A stretch of DNA of 64,000 nt from Nocardioides sp. NBC_00368 (GTDB lineage Bacteria > Actinomycetota > Actinomycetes > Propionibacteriales > Nocardioidaceae), in NCBI RefSeq assembly GCF_036090055.1, contig NZ_CP107970.1, positions 2,978,501 through 3,042,500 of the forward strand. Reading direction: 5' to 3'. How positions within the stretch are numbered: position 1 is the stretch's first letter; the number at the start of each line of letters is the position of its first letter. Of the stretch, positions 54,669 through 63,786 are shown in pieces. The notes under the pieces were generated by a model that had not been told where the DNA came from, searched no databases, and was given only the letters and a program-made list of their open reading frames with translations. A program made the position numbers and the translations under genes.

Positions 54669-55424
54669 TCAGAGGGCCGAGCCGCCGGTCACGTCGAGCG
54701 TCTCCCCGGTGACCCAGCGCGCCTGGGACGAGGCCAGGAACCCGACGGCGTCGGCGACATCCTCCGCCGTGCCGATCCGGCCGAACACCGACAGCGCCTC
54801 GGCCTGCGCCCGCGGCCCCGGGAGGTTGATCCAGTCGGCGTTGATGTCGGTCTCGATCACGCCGGGGAGGACCGCGTTGACGGTCACGCCGCGTGCGGCG
54901 AGCGGCGCCGCCAGGGAGCGGGTGAGGTTGTTGATGCCGGCCTTGGAGGCGGCGTACGTCAGGTGGGTCGGCGCCGCCACCCGGGTGTATCCCGTCGACA
55001 CGTTGATGACCCGGCCGCCCTCGCGCAGCCGCGGCGCGAGCGCCTGGGTCAGGAACATCGGCGCGATCAGGTTGACCTCGAGCACGCGGCGGGCGGTGTC
55101 CGGGTCGAGCTCGTGGAGCTCCTGGTTGCCGTTGACGCCGGCGTTGTTGACCAGGATGTCGAAGCCGTCCTCCTCGGCGAGCGCCGCCCCGGCCCAGGCC
55201 TCCGCGATGTCGGCCGCCGCCTGCGCGCCGTCCTTCCCGAGGTCCGCCTCGATCAGGACCGCCCTCGCCCCGGCGGACTCGACGAGCCTCGCGGTCTCCG
55301 CGGCGGCTGATCGGTTCGAGCCGTAGTGGATGCCCAGCAGGCCGACGCCGTCGGCGGCGAGACGTACGGCGATGGCGCGGCCGATGCCGCGCGATGCTCC
55401 GGTGACGAGGGCGTTGCGGGTCAT
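54669..55424 (-). CDS. short-chain dehydrogenase/reductase (SDR)
   Basis: A 251-residue SDR. TGASRGIGRAIAV is the cofactor motif near residue 8, DILVNNAGVNG the structural one, and YAASKAG holds the catalytic Tyr and Lys. The substrate is unknown (3-oxoacyl reductase-like). ATG at 55424 is preferred to starts further upstream. It is divergent from a TetR gene with 61 bases between, so the TetR may repress it. Confidence 0.93.
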   Translation of the reverse strand: MTRNALVTGASRGIGRAIAVRLAADGVGLLGIHYGSNRSAAAETARLVESAGARAVLIEADLGKDGAQAAADIAEAWAGAALAEEDGFDILVNNAGVNGNQELHELDPDTARRVLEVNLIAPMFLTQALAPRLREGGRVINVSTGYTRVAAPTHLTYAASKAGINNLTRSLAAPLAARGVTVNAVLPGVIETDINADWINLPGPRAQAEALSVFGRIGTAEDVADAVGFLASSQARWVTGETLDVTGGSAL

Positions 55425-55485
55425 CTCGTGCTCATTTCTGTAGTGGTCGCTAAATAACTCGGCACGGGATAATGTAGGGATCACT

Positions 55486-56085
55486 ATGGAAATGCGCAAG
55501 GCCTCCCGCGGACGACCCCGCTCCTTCGACGAGGACGCGGTGCTCGATGCCGCGATGCGGGCGTTCTGGGAGCACGGCTACGAAGGCACGAGCGTCGCGA
55601 CGCTCGAGGCCGCGACCGGCTTGAAGGCGCCGAGCCTCTACGGGGCGTTCGGCTCCAAGGAGGCGCTCTACCAGTCGGCTCTCGAGCGCTACGCGAGCGA
55701 GCACGGCGCGGTGCTGCGGCCCGAGGGACCTGTCCGCGAGGCGATCGCGGAGTTCCTCCTCGACGCGGCCGACCGGTTCAGCGAGGGCGGGCTGCCGGCG
55801 GGCTGCATGATCTCCACGGCCGCGCTCGGGGTCGGCGCCGCGCAGCGCGGGGTCGCCACCCGCCCGGCCAGGATGCGGGCGCAGACGCTCGCCGGGATCG
55901 AGCAGCGGCTGCGGCGCGCGGTCGATGAGGGTGAGCTGCCCGCTGAGACCGACGCCGGCGCTCTGGCCCGCCTGGTCGGCGCCGTGATCCAGGGCATGTC
56001 GGTGCAGGCGATCGACGGCGCGTCCCGTGCCGATCTGCGTGCCCTCGCCACGGTCGCGATGAACGCCTGGCCCACAGCGGGTTGA
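55486..56085 (+). CDS. TetR/AcrR family transcriptional regulator
   Basis: A 199-residue TetR protein, with the DNA-binding part GYEGTSVATLEAATGLKAPSLYGAFGSKEALY and a TetR_C-type ligand domain. An AT-rich GATAAT element lies 13 bases before the ATG. The ATG at 55486 starts MEMRKASRGRPRSFDED. The overlap of its TGA with a TTGA at the next gene suggests possible readthrough or coupling to the M15 gene. Confidence 0.93.
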   Translation: MEMRKASRGRPRSFDEDAVLDAAMRAFWEHGYEGTSVATLEAATGLKAPSLYGAFGSKEALYQSALERYASEHGAVLRPEGPVREAIAEFLLDAADRFSEGGLPAGCMISTAALGVGAAQRGVATRPARMRAQTLAGIEQRLRRAVDEGELPAETDAGALARLVGAVIQGMSVQAIDGASRADLRALATVAMNAWPTAG

Positions 56086-56093
56086 ATGGCAGG

Positions 56094-56981
56094 GTGAGAA
56101 CCCGGACGTACGCCGCCGCGCTGGCGGTCCTCGCGCTCGCGCTCGCCGCCTGTGGCGTGGCCTCCGAGGCCGGCCCCGCGCCCGCACCGAGCCCGACGGT
56201 GGACGCATCGAGATCGGTGTCGGCGGAGCCGTCGCCCAGTGACGTACCGTCGTCTTCTCCGGTTGTCCCGCAGCCGGGCTCGGTGCCGCCGCCGTGGCTC
56301 GGAACACGGGTGCTGAAGGAGGACGCGCAGGGTTACGGGATCGCCCGGCCGACGCCGCCGGAGCTGCGTCACCGGGCGTGGACGCTGCCGGACGTCGTGC
56401 CGATGCTGCCCGGCGACGGGTTCGCCGCCGAGGTCGACGTCGCCCCCGACGACGTGATCGAGCGCTCGACCTGGGTGCCGGGATGCCCGGTCTCACGTCA
56501 GGAGCTGGCCTGGGTCCGGATGACGTTCTGGGGCTTCGACGGCGCCCGCCACACCGGGGAGATGCTCATCAACGCCCGGGTCGCCGAGGACGTCGTCGGG
56601 GTCTTCCGTCGTCTGTACGAGGCGAGGTTCCCGATCGAGCAGATGGACATCGCCACGAAGGCGGCCCTGGACGCGCGCCCGACCGGTGACGGCAACGGCA
56701 CCGGCGGCTTCGTCTGCCGCCCCTCGGTGGGCCAGACCTCGTTCTCCCAGCACGCCTACGGCCTGGCGATCGACATCAACACCTTCCAGAACCCGTACGT
56801 CAAGGGCGACCGCGTCATCCCCGAGCTGGCCCGTTGGTATCTGAACCGGTCCCGGAAGGCGCCCGGGATGATCCACGCCGACGATGTCGTGGTCCAGGCG
56901 TTCGCCGACATCGGCTGGGGCTGGGGCGGCGACTGGAACTCCCTGAAGGACTACCAGCACTTCTCCGAGAACGGCACCTGA
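56094..56981 (+). CDS. M15-family D,D-carboxypeptidase-like lipoprotein
   Basis: A 295-residue exported lipoprotein. The lipobox is LAAC (Cys20); after it comes a Pro/Ser-rich stretch of about 45 residues. The C-terminal peptidase domain (Peptidase_M15_4) has zinc ligand motifs SQHAYGLAIDIN and KDYQHFSEN, so it probably cuts peptidoglycan peptides or another D-Ala site. GTG at 56094 is chosen; TTG at 56082 overlaps the TetR stop. Right after the stop a 32-bp repeat array begins. Confidence 0.9.
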   Translation: MRTRTYAAALAVLALALAACGVASEAGPAPAPSPTVDASRSVSAEPSPSDVPSSSPVVPQPGSVPPPWLGTRVLKEDAQGYGIARPTPPELRHRAWTLPDVVPMLPGDGFAAEVDVAPDDVIERSTWVPGCPVSRQELAWVRMTFWGFDGARHTGEMLINARVAEDVVGVFRRLYEARFPIEQMDIATKAALDARPTGDGNGTGGFVCRPSVGQTSFSQHAYGLAIDINTFQNPYVKGDRVIPELARWYLNRSRKAPGMIHADDVVVQAFADIGWGWGGDWNSLKDYQHFSENGT

Positions 56982-56982
56982 C

Positions 56983-57262
56983 GCCGAGTCGGCGCAACTG
57001 TTCCAAGATCAACGGCCGACCCGGCACGTCTGCCCCGCAATTCAGCGCCGAGTCGGCGCAACTGTCTCAGGCGGCCGGCGGGACAGACGCGCCGACTCGA
57101 CCCTCTACGACGGGGCAGACGCGCCGGGTCGACCGCCTCCGGCGGGACAGACGCGCCGACTCGACCGCCTCCGGCGGGACAGACGCGCCGGGTCGACCGC
57201 TTTCGGCGGGGCAGACGCGCCGGGTCGACCGCTTTCGGTGGGGCAGATGCGCCGAGTCGGCG
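56983..57262. repeat. Mirror-image array of 32-bp units (array F)
   Basis: Three direct units (56983, 57015, 57047; GCCGAGTCGGCGCAACTG type) followed by six inverted units (57081, 57113, 57145, 57177, 57209, 57241; CAGACGCGCCGACTCGAC type). The period is exactly 32 bases throughout. The array fills the complete space between the M15 stop and the stop of the converging siderophore gene. It has the same unit as array E. Confidence 0.88.
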
Positions 57263-57263
57263 G

Positions 57264-58046
57264 TCAGACGGACTCGGCGGCGGCGAGCTCGCGCTTCCAC
57301 TCGCGGAAGGTCTCCTCGGTGCGACCCCGGCGCCAGTAGCCGGAGATGGAGAGGTCGGCCTTCGGGACGCCGCGCTCCTTGAGGAGGTAGGGGCGGATGC
57401 CGTGCATGGTGACCGCGGCCTCGCCGTGGACGAAGGCGTGCACGCGGCCCTCGAGCCAGGGCAGCTGGCGGATCGCGGTGACGAGGGGCTGCTCGTGGCC
57501 CTCGGCGTCCTCGGCGGCGTGGTGGGCGTGGCCGCCGGTGACGAGCCAGGTCACCTCGACGCCGTCTGGGTGGTCGAGAGGCTGCTCGTGGCCGGTCGCG
57601 GGGACGTCGATGACCGCGTAGCCACGGGCGTCGGCCGGCAGAGCGGCCAGCGCCGCGCGGATGGCGGGCAGGGCGGTCTCGTCGCCGGCGATCAGGTGCC
57701 AGTCGGCCGTGGGGTCGGGCGCGTAGGCCCCGCCGGGACCACGCGCCGAGAGGGTGTCACCGGGCTGGGCGGCAGCGGCCCAGGGGCCGGCGTAGCCCTC
57801 GGTGCCGTGGACGACGAAGTCGATGTCGAGCGTGCCGTTCTCGACCGAGGGGTTGAGCGCGGTATAGGTGCGCACCACCTCGCCGTCCTCGTGCGGGAAG
57901 ACCAGCTTCACGTAGCGGTCGGTGAACACGCTCGACGAGAAGGCGCCGAGGTCCTCGGAACGGAAGCTGACCCGGATCATCGTCGGACTCAGCCGCTCGG
58001 TGGCGGTGACGACGAGGACGGTCTCGGGCTTCGCGGGACGGTTCAT
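57264..58046 (-). CDS. siderophore-interacting protein (FAD/NAD-dependent ferric reductase)
   Basis: A 260-residue SIP-family flavoprotein that releases iron from ferric siderophores. The FAD-binding barrel is at the N-terminus (VFTDRYVKLVFPHEDGEVVRTYT), then HLIAGDETALPAIRAALAALP and the C-terminal SIP block (VHAFVHGEAA, LSISGYWRRGRTEE). ATG at 58046 lies next to an iron-box-like site at 58047-58065. The pathway context is iron uptake; no siderophore genes are near. Confidence 0.95.
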   Translation of the reverse strand: MNRPAKPETVLVVTATERLSPTMIRVSFRSEDLGAFSSSVFTDRYVKLVFPHEDGEVVRTYTALNPSVENGTLDIDFVVHGTEGYAGPWAAAAQPGDTLSARGPGGAYAPDPTADWHLIAGDETALPAIRAALAALPADARGYAVIDVPATGHEQPLDHPDGVEVTWLVTGGHAHHAAEDAEGHEQPLVTAIRQLPWLEGRVHAFVHGEAAVTMHGIRPYLLKERGVPKADLSISGYWRRGRTEETFREWKRELAAAESV

Positions 58047-58065
58047 GTAGGCAACCCTAACTTGG
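58047..58065 (-). promoter_or_regulatory. DtxR/IdeR-type iron box
   Basis: GTAGGCAACCCTAACTTGG (plus strand) agrees with the consensus TWAGGTWAGSCTWACCTWA at 13 of 19 positions and touches the start codon of the siderophore-interacting protein. It predicts repression when iron is plentiful. Confidence 0.6.
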
Positions 58066-58082
58066 CGACAAACCGCCTGCGC

Positions 58083-58787
58083 TCAACCCGCCGACCGGGT
58101 GGAGTGCACGGACCGGGGCTGGGTCGTCTCGACCGGAGCGGCGGGCGAGGGGATCGCCGGAGCGGGCCGCTGCGGCTTGCTGACCAGCGACAGGCTCGGC
58201 TCGAGCACCTTGAGCAGCGTCTCCACGTGACCGCGGGCCTCGGTGACGAGTCGCCGGGCCTCGCGCGGCGACCGCTTCCGCAGATCGAGGAGATCGTCGT
58301 CGGCCGGACGGCGGACCCGCCGCCGGGCCCGCTGCAGCGGGGCGAGCTGCACCAACGTACGCAACCGGGTGGCCGCATCAGCCTCCGAGCCGGCGGGACC
58401 TCCGAGAGCGGTGCGGCCGAGGAGGTCGCCCAGGGCGGCGATCTCGACGAGCGTGAAGGTGCGCTTGACCGCCGACGGCACGAGGCGCGCGACCTCGCTG
58501 CGGTGCGAGCGTTCGGCGGTGATGATCAGGTCGGCGCTCTCGATGTCGTCGACGTCGAGCGGGTAGGCCTGGTGCCGGGTCAGCCGGGTGCCGGCGAGAG
58601 CCACCTCGGAGGCGATCATCGGATCCATCTCGTAGCCCTCGAGCGCCTCGCTGCCGGCCGAGATCACATTGATGCCGTGGCGCGCGAGCCCGCCGATCTG
58701 GCCGACACCCTCACGGAGCATCGCCTCGATCGCCGGCGATCGGCGTACGTTCCCGGTGCAGACGACCAGGATCGTCGCGGTGTCCAT
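58083..58787 (-). CDS. low-molecular-weight phosphotyrosine phosphatase family
   Basis: A 234-residue protein with the LMW-PTP catalytic loop CTGNVRRS (Cys10 to Arg16). The typical second half with the general-acid DP motif is not obvious; instead a long Arg/Ala-rich C-terminal region follows (residues about 125-234). In exopolysaccharide loci such phosphatases act on the BY-kinase; here it is divergent from the Wzz/BY-kinase gene, so the two probably work together. Confidence 0.9.
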   Translation of the reverse strand: MDTATILVVCTGNVRRSPAIEAMLREGVGQIGGLARHGINVISAGSEALEGYEMDPMIASEVALAGTRLTRHQAYPLDVDDIESADLIITAERSHRSEVARLVPSAVKRTFTLVEIAALGDLLGRTALGGPAGSEADAATRLRTLVQLAPLQRARRRVRRPADDDLLDLRKRSPREARRLVTEARGHVETLLKVLEPSLSLVSKPQRPAPAIPSPAAPVETTQPRSVHSTRSAG

Positions 58788-58917
58788 GCCTGCCTACCTT
58801 CGAGTCGTCTGACGATTCTGGAGCGTGGAACCGCACATCCACGCGGCCAACCCCCGAACGTGACGAACAGACATTACGCAGTCGGCGTACGGCCCCGAGA
58901 ACCGACGGGAGATCAAT

Positions 58918-58971
58918 CCCCCATTTGGGGGAACGGGCGGAACACCCGGCCCTGCCATCCCCGATTTCGGG
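58918..58971. promoter_or_regulatory. Twin palindromes between the PTP and the BY-kinase genes
   Basis: CCCCCATTTGGGGG (58918-58931) and CCCCGATTTCGGG (58959-58971) share the form CCC-N-ATTT-N-GGG. Their centres are 41 bases apart, near four turns of DNA, in the 275-base divergent promoter region. They look like paired sites for one regulator of the exopolysaccharide operon. Confidence 0.5.
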
Positions 58972-59062
58972 TGAGGATGTGCGATGGCCCCGTGTGGACC
59001 CGCCTGACGGCGGATGAGTCGCGGACGAGCAGCCTGGCAATGACATCGGACGGAGTGACCTG

Positions 59063-60484
59063 TTGGACCTGCGCGACTATGTCGCTGCCCTGCGAAAGCG
59101 CTGGTACATCGTCGCCGTGCTGGCGATCCTCGGCGCCAGCGCGGCCTTCGCGCAAGCGCACGCGAGCCCGCCGCAGTACCGGGCGCAGAGCACCGTCTTC
59201 GTCTCGATCGCCCGCGGCGCGACGACCCAGGAGCTGGTCCAGGGCTCGACCTTCACCCAGGACATCGTCCAGTCCTACGCCAAGCTGGCCACGATGCCGG
59301 TGGTGCTCGACCAGGTCATCTACGACCTCGACCTCGACACCACGCCCAAGGCGCTGGCCGAGCAGATCACCGCGGAGAACCCGCTCGACACCGTGATCAT
59401 CGAGATCGACGCGGTCGCGACCACGAGCACCGGCGCCTCCGACCTCGCCAACTCGGTCGCCGACGAGCTCACCACCACGATCACCAACCTCTCCCCCAGC
59501 TCCAACAAGAAGGCCGCGGTCGAGGTGACCGTGGTCGCCCGCGCCGACCCGCCGGAGGAGGCGTTCGCCCCGCGTACGCGGCTGGCCGCTCTGGTCGGTT
59601 TCACCGCCGGCTTCGGGCTCGGCGTCGCGATCGCGGTGGTGCGCGCGCTCCTCGACACCCGGGTCAGGACCGCGGCCGAGATCGAGCAGCTCACCGACGT
59701 GGGGCTTCTCGGGGCGATCCCCCGGCGACGGGGTCAGCGGCGCTCACGTGGCGCGGTGACCGCCATCGACCCCCACAACGTCGCTGCCGAGGCCTACCGG
59801 AGGCTGCAGACCAACCTGCAATACCTGGATGCTTCTTCCCCGGTCCGCTCGATGGTCGTGACCTCCTCGATCGGCGGCGAGGGCAAGTCGACCACCTCCA
59901 TCAACCTGGCGCTGGCGATCGCGGAGCAGGGCCAGCGCGTGCTGCTCGTCGACGCCGACATGCGCCGCCCGGCGGTCGCCGACTACTGCGGGCTGGAGGG
60001 TGCGGCCGGGCTGACCACGGTGCTGATCGGCAAGGCCGAGCTCGACGACGTCATCCAGGTCTGGGGCGACGCCAACCTGCACGTGCTCACCATGGGCGAG
60101 ATCCCGCCCAACCCCGCGCAGCTGATCGGCTCGCCGCGGATGGTCGACCTGCTGGAGGAGGCGCGGTCGAGCTACGACGTGGTCATCCTCGACTCCCCGC
60201 CGCTGCTTCCGGTCGCCGACGGCGCGATCCTGTCCCGCCTGACCGACGGCGCTCTGGTGGTCGCCAACTGCCGCACCATCCACCGTCCCCAGGTCCTGGA
60301 GGCCATCGACAGCCTCGAGAACGTCGACGCCCGCTGCCTCGGCATCGTCGCCAACCAGGTCCGTGACACGGCTGCCCACACCTACTACGGCCAGCCGGAG
60401 CAGGGCTGGTTCGCCCGCCTCCTCTCCGGATTCGTACGTCCCCGGGAACCGCGCCAGCAGGGCTACCCCGCCGCCGGGAGCTGA
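59063..60484 (+). CDS. Wzz-BY-kinase fusion (polysaccharide chain-length regulator / tyrosine kinase)
   Basis: A 473-residue protein with an N-terminal Wzz domain (first transmembrane helix about 13-31, second about 174-195) and a cytoplasmic bacterial tyrosine kinase. The kinase Walker A is GGEGKST (271-277) and Walker A' is LLVDADM (294-300), with VVILDSPP further on. The C-terminal Tyr cluster is short (TYYGQ). TTG at 59063 has GGAG seven bases before. It is first in the exopolysaccharide gene set. Confidence 0.92.
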   Translation: MDLRDYVAALRKRWYIVAVLAILGASAAFAQAHASPPQYRAQSTVFVSIARGATTQELVQGSTFTQDIVQSYAKLATMPVVLDQVIYDLDLDTTPKALAEQITAENPLDTVIIEIDAVATTSTGASDLANSVADELTTTITNLSPSSNKKAAVEVTVVARADPPEEAFAPRTRLAALVGFTAGFGLGVAIAVVRALLDTRVRTAAEIEQLTDVGLLGAIPRRRGQRRSRGAVTAIDPHNVAAEAYRRLQTNLQYLDASSPVRSMVVTSSIGGEGKSTTSINLALAIAEQGQRVLLVDADMRRPAVADYCGLEGAAGLTTVLIGKAELDDVIQVWGDANLHVLTMGEIPPNPAQLIGSPRMVDLLEEARSSYDVVILDSPPLLPVADGAILSRLTDGALVVANCRTIHRPQVLEAIDSLENVDARCLGIVANQVRDTAAHTYYGQPEQGWFARLLSGFVRPREPRQQGYPAAGS

Positions 60485-60486
60485 GC

Positions 60487-61866
60487 ATGACCGTCGCGAC
60501 GGCGGTCCGGGTCCGCCACGGGCGGACGGGGCGCATCGGACGCACCCCGCTCGCCGAGCGCACCGGCTGGGAGGTCCTCACCGCGCTCCTGGCCGGGGCC
60601 GCGGCGTTCCTGGCCGGCACCGACTTCACTCTCGCCCGTGGCCTGACCGTGGGCGGGCTGATGGGTGCAGCCCTGGCGCCGGTCTGGATCCGGGAGGCGA
60701 GCCGCTATCGCGGGGCGGCCCTGGGCGGCGTACTGCTTCTTGCCTGCTTCGTCTCCGCGGTCGCGCTCGCCACCTGGCGTTCGGCGACCCACCCGCCGAC
60801 CGAGGCCGGTGTGGTGTTCGAGCTGATCCCGGTCGTCTCCGCCGCGCTGTGTGTCGGGGCGCTGCTCTGGGCGCAGCGTGTGCTCTCGCCGGGGGTCGTG
60901 GTGTGCCTCTACGCCCTCGGCTCGTTCATGACCGCGACGATGGGCTCGCGCTTCGCCGAAGAACCGTGGCGGTTCGGGTTCGCGATGCCCTCGACGATGT
61001 TGCTGCTCGGTGCCTGCCTGCTCATCCGGCGGCGTCCCCGCAAGAGGCTCCTCGCCGACATGACCGCCCTCGGGGTCCTCACCGCGGTCACCGCGCTGTC
61101 GGGGGCCCGCTCGATGAGCGCGTTCCTGATCATGACCGCGATCTTGCTGCTGTGGCAGCACCGGCCTCGGACGGCGAAGCGGACGACCTCGGCGCTGCTC
61201 TCGCTGGTGCTGGTCGGCGCGCTCGGCCTCGGGCTATACCGCGCGCTGGAGGGGGCCGCGCTCGACGGCTACCTCGGCCAGTCCGCCCAGGAGCGCACCC
61301 AGGAGCAGACCCAGGCAGCCGGATCGCTCATCCTCGGCGGCCGGCCCGAGATCGGGGCCACGGTCGCGCTGATGCTGCACGAGCCGCTCGGCTACGGCGC
61401 CGGCGTCATGGCCACCTCGACCGACATGCAGGTCGCGAAGCAGGGCATGTCTGTTCTGGGTTATGACCCGGACAACGGCTACGTCGAGCACTACATGTTC
61501 GGCACCCGGATCGAGGTGCACTCGCTGATCGGCGACCTGTGGATCTGGTTCGGCCTCGCCGGGCTGGTGCTGTCGGGGTGGCTGTTGTGGCTCGCCACCA
61601 TCTATCTGGGCCGCAGCATGGCCCACCGCACCGGCACGGCGCTCGGCATCTTCCTCGCCCTGCAGCTCGGCTGGAACCTCTTCTTCGGCCCGATCATCAG
61701 CTCCCTTCCGCCGCTCACGCTCGCGCTCGGGGTGTTCCTGCTGCAGCGCAAGGAAGCCGATCAGGCCCCGCCGATGCCGCCGCGGCCGCAGCTGCCCCGT
61801 CGCCAGGGACAACACGGCCAGCGCGCCCGCCGTCGCTATCTCGCCGCAGGTCCGCAGCGTGCGTGA
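60487..61866 (+). CDS. Wzy/O-antigen ligase-like membrane protein
   Basis: A 459-residue polytopic membrane protein with about ten or eleven helices. It has the pattern of Wzy/WaaL-type polymerases, with a large outer loop (LHEPLGYGAGVMATSTDMQVAKQGM ... GYVEHYMF) before the last helices. It probably links repeat units of the exopolysaccharide. The family is variable and sequence similarity is low, so the role rests on context. It starts 2 bases after the kinase stop. Confidence 0.8.
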   Translation: MTVATAVRVRHGRTGRIGRTPLAERTGWEVLTALLAGAAAFLAGTDFTLARGLTVGGLMGAALAPVWIREASRYRGAALGGVLLLACFVSAVALATWRSATHPPTEAGVVFELIPVVSAALCVGALLWAQRVLSPGVVVCLYALGSFMTATMGSRFAEEPWRFGFAMPSTMLLLGACLLIRRRPRKRLLADMTALGVLTAVTALSGARSMSAFLIMTAILLLWQHRPRTAKRTTSALLSLVLVGALGLGLYRALEGAALDGYLGQSAQERTQEQTQAAGSLILGGRPEIGATVALMLHEPLGYGAGVMATSTDMQVAKQGMSVLGYDPDNGYVEHYMFGTRIEVHSLIGDLWIWFGLAGLVLSGWLLWLATIYLGRSMAHRTGTALGIFLALQLGWNLFFGPIISSLPPLTLALGVFLLQRKEADQAPPMPPRPQLPRRQGQHGQRARRRYLAAGPQRA

Positions 61867-62887
61867 AGGCTGGATCGACTCCGCACGCGGCCTCGCGATC
61901 ATCCTGGTGGTGCTCTTCCATGCCGTGATCAACCTCGACCTGGTCGGGCTCGCCGGCCCGTGGTCGCGGCTGGCCTACACCCTCGACACCTTCCGGATGC
62001 CGCTGTTCTTCTTCCTCTCCGGTCTCCTCGCTCCCGCGCTGCTCGCCCGCCCACTGCGGACGGTGCTGCGCACCCGGTGCCTGAACCTGATCTACCTCTA
62101 CCTGTTGTGGTGCCTGTTGCTCGGCGTCTTCCGCGCGCTCCTGCCACACTCGCCACCCGGTGGGGTCGCCGCGGTCACGCGGGTGCTGGTCGAGCCCAAC
62201 GTGTATCTCTGGTTCCTCTACACGCTGTGCCTGTTCACCCTCGTGGGCTGGCTGACCCGCCGGCTTCCCGCGTGGCTCGTCGTCGGCGCCGCGCTGATCG
62301 TCTCCGCGGTCTTCGCCGCCGGACTGGTCTCCACCGGCGACGTCCCGTGGGACAAGACCTTCCGCTACTGGTTCTTCTTCGTGCTGGCCTCCCGCGCGGC
62401 ACCCGCGGTGCGCTCGGTCGTGCCGCGGATGCGGCCGGTCCACGTGGTCGGGCTGGGGGTGGCGTACGTGGTGGTGCTGGGGTTCTTCCTCTACGTCGCC
62501 GACGACCGGATCATCTTCGTGCGACCGATGCTGGGCCTGCTCGCGGTGGCCGCGGGCTGCGGGCTCGGGGTGATGATCGCCCGGATCCCGGCTCTCGGCT
62601 TCGTACGCCACCTCGGCACCCGCACGCTGCCGATCTACGTCGTCCACGCCTTCCCGATCACCGCCGCCGCGGCCCTGCTCATCGGCCGCGACGTCGACTG
62701 GCCGCCGGGTGCCGGTCTGGTCGCCGTGCCCCTGCTGACCCTCGTCGCGGTCCTGCTCGCGCTGGCTCTCGACCGGCTGATCACCGGCCGCGTCCGGGGC
62801 ATCTTCGACTTCCCGATCCCGCGCTGGACCGCCAAGCGCATTCTGGCGATGCCACCGACCCCAGCTGGTCGAGCCGGCGAGCGCTAG
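61859..62887 (+). CDS. acyltransferase 3 family membrane protein
   Basis: A 342-residue membrane acyltransferase, with N-terminal REGWIDSARGLAIILVVLFHAVINLDL (the conserved His is in FHAV), FRMPLFFFLSGLL and about ten helices. It probably adds acetyl or similar groups to the exopolysaccharide. GTG at 61859 overlaps the polymerase gene by 8 bases, so coupling is likely. Confidence 0.92.
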   Translation: MREGWIDSARGLAIILVVLFHAVINLDLVGLAGPWSRLAYTLDTFRMPLFFFLSGLLAPALLARPLRTVLRTRCLNLIYLYLLWCLLLGVFRALLPHSPPGGVAAVTRVLVEPNVYLWFLYTLCLFTLVGWLTRRLPAWLVVGAALIVSAVFAAGLVSTGDVPWDKTFRYWFFFVLASRAAPAVRSVVPRMRPVHVVGLGVAYVVVLGFFLYVADDRIIFVRPMLGLLAVAAGCGLGVMIARIPALGFVRHLGTRTLPIYVVHAFPITAAAALLIGRDVDWPPGAGLVAVPLLTLVAVLLALALDRLITGRVRGIFDFPIPRWTAKRILAMPPTPAGRAGER

Positions 62888-63786
62888 CGGGCGTACTCGG
62901 ACACGTGGGAGCCCCAAGCCCCACGGAGCATGCCCAGGCCGCGGAGGAGGGTGCGGGTGCCGCGGGCGTGGTGGGCCTGCGACCCGGTGACACGGCCCAG
63001 GACGAGGCGGGCGGAACCGCCGAGGACGCGTACGAGGCCGCGGGCGGAGGCGCGCAGCCGAGCGATAGGGCGGCGGCCCGCGGGGGCGAGATGGACCTGC
63101 ACCCGGGAGTCGGAGTTGCCGATGCGTGAGGCGCGAGCGCGTACCCAGTCCCGGGTCGCCCTGTCGGCGGGCACGAGGTCGTGGACGGGGGCCTCGTCGC
63201 ACCACACGATCCGGCCACCAGCAGCGGAGAGGGTGCGGGTGAAGACGGTGTCGGAGCCGCCGGAGAGACCGAAGCCGAGGTCGAAGCGGAGCCTGCCGAC
63301 CTGGGCCATGTCGAGGAGGAGGTTGTTGGTCGCCGCGGTGGTGACGACGGTGCCGGTTGCGTGCCGCAGCCGCCGGAAGAATCCGCCCGCCTCGATCCAC
63401 GGGTCCGGCATCCCGTCGAAGCGGGAGACCACCGGCCCGACCACGGCCGCGGCACCCGTCTCCTGCCAACAGGCGAGCAGCGTCGGCAACCACTTCTCCG
63501 AGGGCTGCTCGTCGTCGTCGATGAAGACGACGACCGCCTCGGGACCGGTCTCGTCCAGCGCCCGGTTGCGGGCGGCGGCGATACCGGGGGTCGGCTCGTG
63601 CACATAGACGACGCGTACGTCCCCAGCGGCCGCCTCCGCCACGGCGGCGGCTGCGCTGGGCTGCTCGTCGTTGTCGACGACGAGCAGCCGCGCGTCAGGG
63701 ACCAGGTCGAGCTGGGCCCGGAGCATGCCCACGGCCTCGGCCAACCCCTCGGGGCGCCGATAGGTGAGCATGCAGACCCAGATCAC
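62884..63786 (-). CDS. family 2 glycosyltransferase
   Basis: A 300-residue GT2 enzyme with an N-terminal LTYRRPEGLAEAV start, metal-binding DDD (FIDDDEQPS near 90) and GFGLSGGSDTVFTRTL. The C-terminus has an Arg-rich stretch. It probably adds a sugar to the exopolysaccharide. GTG at 63786 overlaps the stop of the FN3 gene as GTGA. It converges on the acyltransferase gene (4-base overlap). Confidence 0.92.
   Translation of the reverse strand: MIWVCMLTYRRPEGLAEAVGMLRAQLDLVPDARLLVVDNDEQPSAAAAVAEAAAGDVRVVYVHEPTPGIAAARNRALDETGPEAVVVFIDDDEQPSEKWLPTLLACWQETGAAAVVGPVVSRFDGMPDPWIEAGGFFRRLRHATGTVVTTAATNNLLLDMAQVGRLRFDLGFGLSGGSDTVFTRTLSAAGGRIVWCDEAPVHDLVPADRATRDWVRARASRIGNSDSRVQVHLAPAGRRPIARLRASARGLVRVLGGSARLVLGRVTGSQAHHARGTRTLLRGLGMLRGAWGSHVSEYAR

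Noticed and set aside
56983..57262. CRISPR array
   Set aside because: Units adjoin each other without unique spacers, they invert midway, and no cas genes are near.
59063..63786. A complete exopolysaccharide cluster
   Set aside because: No initiating sugar transferase or flippase is in the window, so only part of a cluster can be claimed.
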